A DNA stretch of 10,828 bases from Clostridium sp. GTDB lineage: Bacteria; Bacillota_A; Clostridia; Lachnospirales; Lachnospiraceae. Each line of letters begins with the position of its first letter. Within the stretch, counting starts at the first letter, position 1. The position numbers and the translations under genes were made by a program. The notes under the pieces are model-generated. The model had not been told where the DNA came from. It did not search any database and worked only from the letters and a program-made list of their open reading frames with translations. The stretch covers positions 1-10,828 of the forward strand of contig JAMPAW010000115.1 of NCBI GenBank assembly GCA_023666975.1, given 5' to 3'. Positions 7,051 through 10,828 of the stretch are shown piece by piece.

Positions 7051-8866
7051 TTTTTCCGCCTCTCTTTTTTCTGTTCTTCTTTCCTGCCGGTTTAACTGAA
7101 GACTCCGTCTCCAATACCACGGCTTCGTCGGACGGTTTCTCTTCCTTTTCCTGCTGGTCAGCCTGCGATTTTACAATCTCACGATAAACCTCGCACTTCT
7201 TCATTAATTCCTCGTGCGTCCCGATTCCCGCCATGGCTCCGTCTTCCAAAACAATAATCCGGTCCGCCTGTTTAATCGTCGAAGCGCGCTGCGAGACAAT
7301 AAATACGGTCATTCCCTCCGTTTCCTCACGGATTGCTCTTCTCAGTCTTGCGTCCGTGGCAAAATCCAATGCCGAAGCCGAATCATCTAGTATCAAAATC
7401 TCCGGTTCTCTCACCAAGGCTCTGGCAATCGTAAGCCGCTGCCGCTGTCCACCGGAAAGGTTTTTGCCGCCCTGCAGTATCTGTTCCTCCAATCCGTTTT
7501 TCTTACTGGCAACCACATCGGTTCCCTGCGCCACTGCCAGAGCACGCTCCATTTCCTCTTTCGTGGCGTCATCTTTTCCCCAGCGGAGATTATCCGCTAT
7601 TGTCCCGTTAAACAATACTGCTCTTTGCGGCACAATTCCGATTCTGTCCCTTAGCTGATGAAACGAGTACCGCTTTACATTTACCTGGTCAACCAACACC
7701 TCACCGGACGAAACGTCATAAAACCTTGGGATAAGATTCACCAGAGTTGACTTTCCACTTCCGGTACCGCCGATAATTCCTATCGTCTCCCCCTCCCTGG
7801 CCGTAAAAGAAATATCCTTCAGTGCCGGCTCCTTGGAGCCCTTATAGGCAAAAGTGACCTTTTTGAACACTACCTTTCTCTTATCCCTGACTAAATCCAC
7901 GCCGGTAGGGTGTTCCGTCACTGACGGTGTCAGGGCAAAAACCTCACCCACACGTTTGGTACAGGCAGCCGCTTTGGTAAGCAGTATAATTAAATTGGCG
8001 AGCTTCACCAGCTCGATTAAAATCTGCGACATATAATTGACAAGTGCAATCACCTCACCCTGCGTCAGATTTCCCACATTTACCTGCAGTCCTCCAATCC
8101 AGATAATCGCAATGATTGCCGCATTGACAATGATATAGGTAACCGGATTCATCACTGCAGATATTCTCCCCACAAAGGTCTGCAGCTGTAAAAGCTCCTC
8201 ACTCCCTTCACGGTAATCCCTGTTTTCATCTTCCTGACGGCAGAATGCACGGATTACCCTTGCTCCGGCGAGATTTTCCCTTGTCATCAGCAGCACCTGG
8301 TCCAATGCCCTTTGTACTCTCTGATACAGCGGTATCGAATAGAACATAATTCCGAATACGACCACAGACAGCAGCGGAATGGCAACCACAAAAACCAGTG
8401 CAGCCTTTACATCTACGGTAAATGCCATAATCATCGCCCCGAACACAATAAACGGTGAACGCAAAAACAGCCGGAGAAACATATTGACGCCTGACTGTAT
8501 CTGATTAATATCATTGGTCATTCTCGTTATCAGGGTCGAGGTTCCCACCTCGTCGATTTCCGTATACGACAGTGCGTTGATATGCGAAAACAAATCCTTT
8601 CTGACACGCTTTCCAAAACCCACGGAAGCCTTGGCCGCAAAATACTGCGCTGTAATGGAGCAGGTCAGTCCGATAACCGCCAGCAGCAGCAAAACCGCCC
8701 CCATTTTCAAAATATATCCGTTATCCGCATTTTTAATCCCGGTATCCACAATCGCCGCCATAACCAGCGGCACAAACAGTTCAAAGCTCGCCTCCAGCAT
8801 TTTAAAAAGCGGGGCAATGATACTCTCTTTCTTATATTCCTTTAAATAATCGGTAATCTTAAACAT
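7040..8866 (-). CDS. Heterodimeric ABC exporter, subunit with degenerate ATP site (LmrC/BmrC-like)
   Basis: Half-transporter of 608 residues from the chosen ATG: transmembrane domain about 1-310 and ATPase domain about 330-570. Walker A is GGTGSGKST (K372) and the signature LSGGQRQ is canonical. Walker B reads LILDDSAS, with D495 where the catalytic Glu should be, and the switch His is replaced by Q526 in IVSQRAST. Both changes mark the degenerate-site subunit of TM287/BmrC type. The tail after about residue 570 is highly charged and ends in a Lys/Arg-rich stretch. A GTG six bases upstream could add two residues, but the Shine-Dalgarno AAGGAG (8872-8877) overlaps that GTG and is five bases from the ATG, so I prefer the ATG. 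The start of the partner gene overlaps the end of this one by 11 bases. Confidence 0.93.
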   Translation of the reverse strand: MFKITDYLKEYKKESIIAPLFKMLEASFELFVPLVMAAIVDTGIKNADNGYILKMGAVLLLLAVIGLTCSITAQYFAAKASVGFGKRVRKDLFSHINALSYTEIDEVGTSTLITRMTNDINQIQSGVNMFLRLFLRSPFIVFGAMIMAFTVDVKAALVFVVAIPLLSVVVFGIMFYSIPLYQRVQRALDQVLLMTRENLAGARVIRAFCRQEDENRDYREGSEELLQLQTFVGRISAVMNPVTYIIVNAAIIAIIWIGGLQVNVGNLTQGEVIALVNYMSQILIELVKLANLIILLTKAAACTKRVGEVFALTPSVTEHPTGVDLVRDKRKVVFKKVTFAYKGSKEPALKDISFTAREGETIGIIGGTGSGKSTLVNLIPRFYDVSSGEVLVDQVNVKRYSFHQLRDRIGIVPQRAVLFNGTIADNLRWGKDDATKEEMERALAVAQGTDVVASKKNGLEEQILQGGKNLSGGQRQRLTIARALVREPEILILDDSASALDFATDARLRRAIREETEGMTVFIVSQRASTIKQADRIIVLEDGAMAGIGTHEELMKKCEVYREIVKSQADQQEKEEKPSDEAVVLETESSVKPAGKKNRKKRGGKNGR

Positions 8867-8871
8867 ATCCA

Positions 8872-8877
8872 CTCCTT
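8872..8877 (-). promoter_or_regulatory. Shine-Dalgarno site that decides the ABC subunit start
   Basis: AAGGAG on the minus strand, with five bases (TGGAT) before the ATG at 8866-8864. Its last G is the first base of a possible GTG start at 8872-8870, which could not be served by the same site. This favours the ATG. Confidence 0.65.
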
Positions 8878-8894
8878 CTATGAATGACGGTGCA

Positions 8895-8914
8895 GCCGGT
8901 TCACATGCCGGTTC
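8895..8914. repeat. Paired 8-base direct repeat before the ABC exporter genes
   Basis: GCCGGTTC occurs at 8895-8902 and 8907-8914, a 12-base period, in the 54-base gap between the esterase and the ABC exporter genes. Each copy contains CCGG. It could be a binding site for a regulator of the exporter, but I see no convincing promoter hexamers beside it, and two copies of eight bases may be chance. The repeat is seen directly; any role is inference. Confidence 0.35.
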
Positions 8915-8926
8915 CCTTTTCCTAAA

Positions 8927-9931
8927 TTATCCGGCTTCACTGCCATTTTCTGCACGCTTTAACCGGCTTCGCAAAAACCGTCCTGCCTCAATCCATGCCT
9001 CTCTTGCCTCAGGATATAAAATCAGACCCATCTGAAATACATGGAACATTCCCCGGTACATGTGCTCTTTCACCAAAACTCCTGCTTCCCTCGCCTTTTG
9101 TGCCACCTTCAATGTATCACTCAGCAGCATTTCATATTCTCCCACCTGCATCAGCATAGGCGGAAACCCCTGAAAATCGCCATTTACCGGCGAAATGTAC
9201 GGATGCTCCGGATTCCAGCCGCCATAATACCCCTCCTTATAGACCAATGTATCCGTCGAGCCGCCGAACATCGGGTCAACGTCAAAATTTTCGGCATAGG
9301 ATTCCCCGCTCTTTGTCAGGTCCGTCCACGCAGACATCGTGACAATCCCCGCCGGCAGCGGCACCTCTCTGTCACGCAGATACAGGCAAAGGGCAAGCGC
9401 CAGGCCGCCTCCGGCAGAATCCCCTGCAATAAACGTCCTTGCCGTATCGTACCCCTGCTGCAATATCCAGCGGTATGCCTCCACTGCGTCTTCTAAAGCG
9501 GCAGGAAACGGATATTCCGGAGCCACCCGGTAGTCAATCGTTAACACATCAAGCCCTTTACTCACCTCACTGTAAAGTGCCGCCATATCCCGATAGGTAT
9601 TATGCAGCCTCCCGTAATAGCCCCCGCCGTGAAGCTGCAGGATTATGCCCGGCTTATCATTTTTCGTCACTCCCGCTTCCTCATTTGGTTCAGGTGGCTG
9701 CAACTGGCTGTCCTGCACATTTTTCTTCTCCGAAAGCAGCTCCATCGTAAAATTCTGCAATTCGATAACGGAAAGCTTCAGATGTCCCGGACATTCCCAT
9801 TTCTTCTCCCTCTCATTCAGTTTCCTACGAAGCTCGCCGCTCTGTGCCTTAGCTCCAATCACCGGAAAATGATTGGCAATCCGCACCATCCGTCTTGCCG
9901 TTCTTCCCCGGATACTTACCTTTTCAGTCAT
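8927..9931 (-). CDS. Alpha/beta hydrolase, HSL-type esterase/lipase
   Basis: A 334-residue cytoplasmic carboxylesterase of the hormone-sensitive-lipase group. It has the oxyanion motif HGGGYY (H101-G104) and the nucleophile S172 in GDSAGGG. The likely catalytic acid is D272 in EMLLSDT, and H297 in RGMFHVFQM is the base. These are the usual spacings of the family, which hydrolyses short- to medium-chain acyl esters and related small substrates. The first 25 residues are basic (several Arg) with no signal peptide or membrane segment, so membrane contact is possible but unproven. A charged insert with PPEPNEE lies about 20 residues before the HGGG motif. AGAGG lies nine bases before the ATG. The zinc-ribbon membrane protein gene is 47 bases upstream and the ABC exporter 60 bases downstream. 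The natural substrate is unknown. Confidence 0.92.
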   Translation of the reverse strand: MTEKVSIRGRTARRMVRIANHFPVIGAKAQSGELRRKLNEREKKWECPGHLKLSVIELQNFTMELLSEKKNVQDSQLQPPEPNEEAGVTKNDKPGIILQLHGGGYYGRLHNTYRDMAALYSEVSKGLDVLTIDYRVAPEYPFPAALEDAVEAYRWILQQGYDTARTFIAGDSAGGGLALALCLYLRDREVPLPAGIVTMSAWTDLTKSGESYAENFDVDPMFGGSTDTLVYKEGYYGGWNPEHPYISPVNGDFQGFPPMLMQVGEYEMLLSDTLKVAQKAREAGVLVKEHMYRGMFHVFQMGLILYPEAREAWIEAGRFLRSRLKRAENGSEAG

Positions 9932-9978
9932 ACTGATAAACCTCTTTATCCTAAGATTCTCATGAAAATCCCTTTTTC

Positions 9979-10674
9979 CTACATATGAAATCTTCGCTTT
10001 AACTCCCTCGCCATTTCACGGTCCCCAAATATAGCCGTTGCCAAAAGATATACTCCCGTCACGCCTGCACAAATCACAGGAAGCACGACATTCTCTATCC
10101 TGCCGGCAAAATACAGGCCGACAATCCCTACACTGCAAAGGGCAATCAGCATAAGCAGCAGCGTGTAGCTGTACCAGTGCTGCCGGTTTAACATCATCAG
10201 AAAAAATACAATGGCATCGCCGAACAGAATTACGCCCGGAATTGCCCATTGAAATGCCCAGCCGGTCATTCCGGTAAAGTAGTCAATGCCAAACAGCAGC
10301 AGCATCGTCGCAATCAGCTGCAGCCCAATCTTTGCCGCATAACCGGCATCATGATTAATCCAATAAACCATGGAAAAATAAATATAAATCATTGCTGCAC
10401 AGCTGATTCCTGACCACCAGAAATCCGGTGTGGTAAAATGGTTGATGACCACCAGTCCGATTTCGGTCAGAATAAACAGAAACAGAATCAGCCGCATGAC
10501 AAAATGAAGCCTTTTTGTCCGCTTCCGCACATCTGGATAGGGGGCTCCCTTGCCGATAAATCCCTTTAACGTCTCTGCCTCTTCCTCTGTCAGCTCGTCC
10601 AACACGCTATGACACAGCGGACACACAGCTGTATCATCATAGATTAAAATATCACAATTCCTGCATTTATTCAT
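9979..10674 (-). CDS. Zinc-ribbon, six-helix membrane protein (DUF6320-like)
   Basis: A 231-residue protein that starts with a Cys4 zinc ribbon: C4 and C7 in CRNC, C18 and C21 in CPLC. A short acidic linker (LTEEEAETLKGF) and a basic stretch (VRKRTKRLHF) lead to six predicted membrane segments near 58-77, 86-105, 116-131, 141-162, 170-190 and 195-215. The tail is short and basic (ELKRRFHM). The layout fits DUF6320-type proteins of Clostridia, recalled from memory and without known function. By the positive-inside rule the ribbon is probably cytoplasmic. An AAGGTGG ribosome site lies about six bases before the ATG. It sits 43 bases after an upstream partial gene and 47 bases before the esterase gene, so the three probably share a transcript. 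Confidence 0.8.
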   Translation of the reverse strand: MNKCRNCDILIYDDTAVCPLCHSVLDELTEEEAETLKGFIGKGAPYPDVRKRTKRLHFVMRLILFLFILTEIGLVVINHFTTPDFWWSGISCAAMIYIYFSMVYWINHDAGYAAKIGLQLIATMLLLFGIDYFTGMTGWAFQWAIPGVILFGDAIVFFLMMLNRQHWYSYTLLLMLIALCSVGIVGLYFAGRIENVVLPVICAGVTGVYLLATAIFGDREMARELKRRFHM

Positions 10675-10717
10675 TCTCTGCCCACCTTACCTCTGTAACG
10701 GATTTTGTTCCGCTAAG

Positions 10718-10828
10718 CTATTCATAATATGCCCCGTTGCTCTCCACAGCCACAGTCACCCCGTCGCCTGCAATCGCCTGAAAAAACCGCTTCTGGATCG
10801 AGGTGTCCCGCAAAACCGAGCTGAACGT
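10718..10828 (-). CDS. C-terminal end of an unidentified protein (partial)
   Basis: An open frame enters from the right edge and ends at a TAG at 10720-10718, giving 36 residues that include RFFQAIAGDGVTVAVESNG. It has the same strand and sensible spacing (43 bases) to the next gene, which supports it as the tail of a real gene. The pattern of an FF pair, then a DGV-V-VESN ending, faintly resembles the C-terminus of condensation-domain or alcohol-acetyltransferase-like proteins. That is a weak guess from memory, and 36 residues are too few to assign a family. Confidence 0.6.
   Translation of the reverse strand, partial: TFSSVLRDTSIQKRFFQAIAGDGVTVAVESNGAYYE

Noticed and set aside
5272..8866. 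Frameshift or gene duplication artefact in the two neighbouring ABC genes
   Set aside because: Both are full length, differ in sequence and motifs, and overlap by 11 bases in the way usual for heterodimeric exporters.
10726..10738. ATGCCCCGTTGCT near the right end matches positions 23-35, suggesting a flanking repeat
   Set aside because: About one shared 13-base match is expected by chance in a window this long, and the right copy lies inside a coding frame with no hairpin partner.

Overview
The window looks like ordinary chromosome of a Gram-positive anaerobe of the class Clostridia, most likely Lachnospiraceae. This is an inference from protein style (a VanZ-like protein, an LTA-synthase-family protein, small membrane proteins of DUF6142/DUF6320 type), moderate GC and purine-rich Shine-Dalgarno sites. 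I see no rRNA, tRNA, insertion sequence, phage gene or CRISPR array. Every supportable gene lies on the minus strand, so the biological order runs from position 10828 down to 1. Long plus-strand reading frames are shadows of these genes.

Right part (about 10828 to 8927): the last 36 codons of an unidentified protein, then a membrane protein with an N-terminal Cys4 zinc ribbon and six predicted membrane segments, then an esterase of the hormone-sensitive-lipase (HSL) type with a readable Ser-Asp-His triad. Gaps are 43 and 47 bases, which suggests one transcript. Middle part (8866 to 5272): two overlapping half-transporter genes that form a heterodimeric ABC exporter of the LmrCD/BmrCD/TM287-288 type. 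One subunit has the degenerate ATP site and the other the catalytic one. The 54 bases before the pair hold a short direct repeat.

Left part (5138 to 63): after a 133-base gap with a candidate promoter and an overlapping inverted repeat comes a tight run of four genes: an LTA-synthase-family phosphoglycerol transferase with an extra C-terminal domain, a VanZ-like membrane protein, a three-helix small membrane protein, and an M29-family metalloaminopeptidase with about 250 extra N-terminal residues. The first three point to cell-envelope work. The aminopeptidase may simply be co-transcribed. Positions 1 to 62 hold a GC-rich hairpin and an 11-base direct repeat that resemble an intergenic repeat element continuing past the window.

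I did not find a clearly new defence, toxin or biosynthetic system. The points most worth following are the N-terminal extension of the M29 enzyme, the C-terminal domain of the LTA-synthase-like protein, the promoter-overlapping inverted repeat, the esterase/zinc-ribbon membrane pair with its cut-off upstream partner, and the edge repeat.
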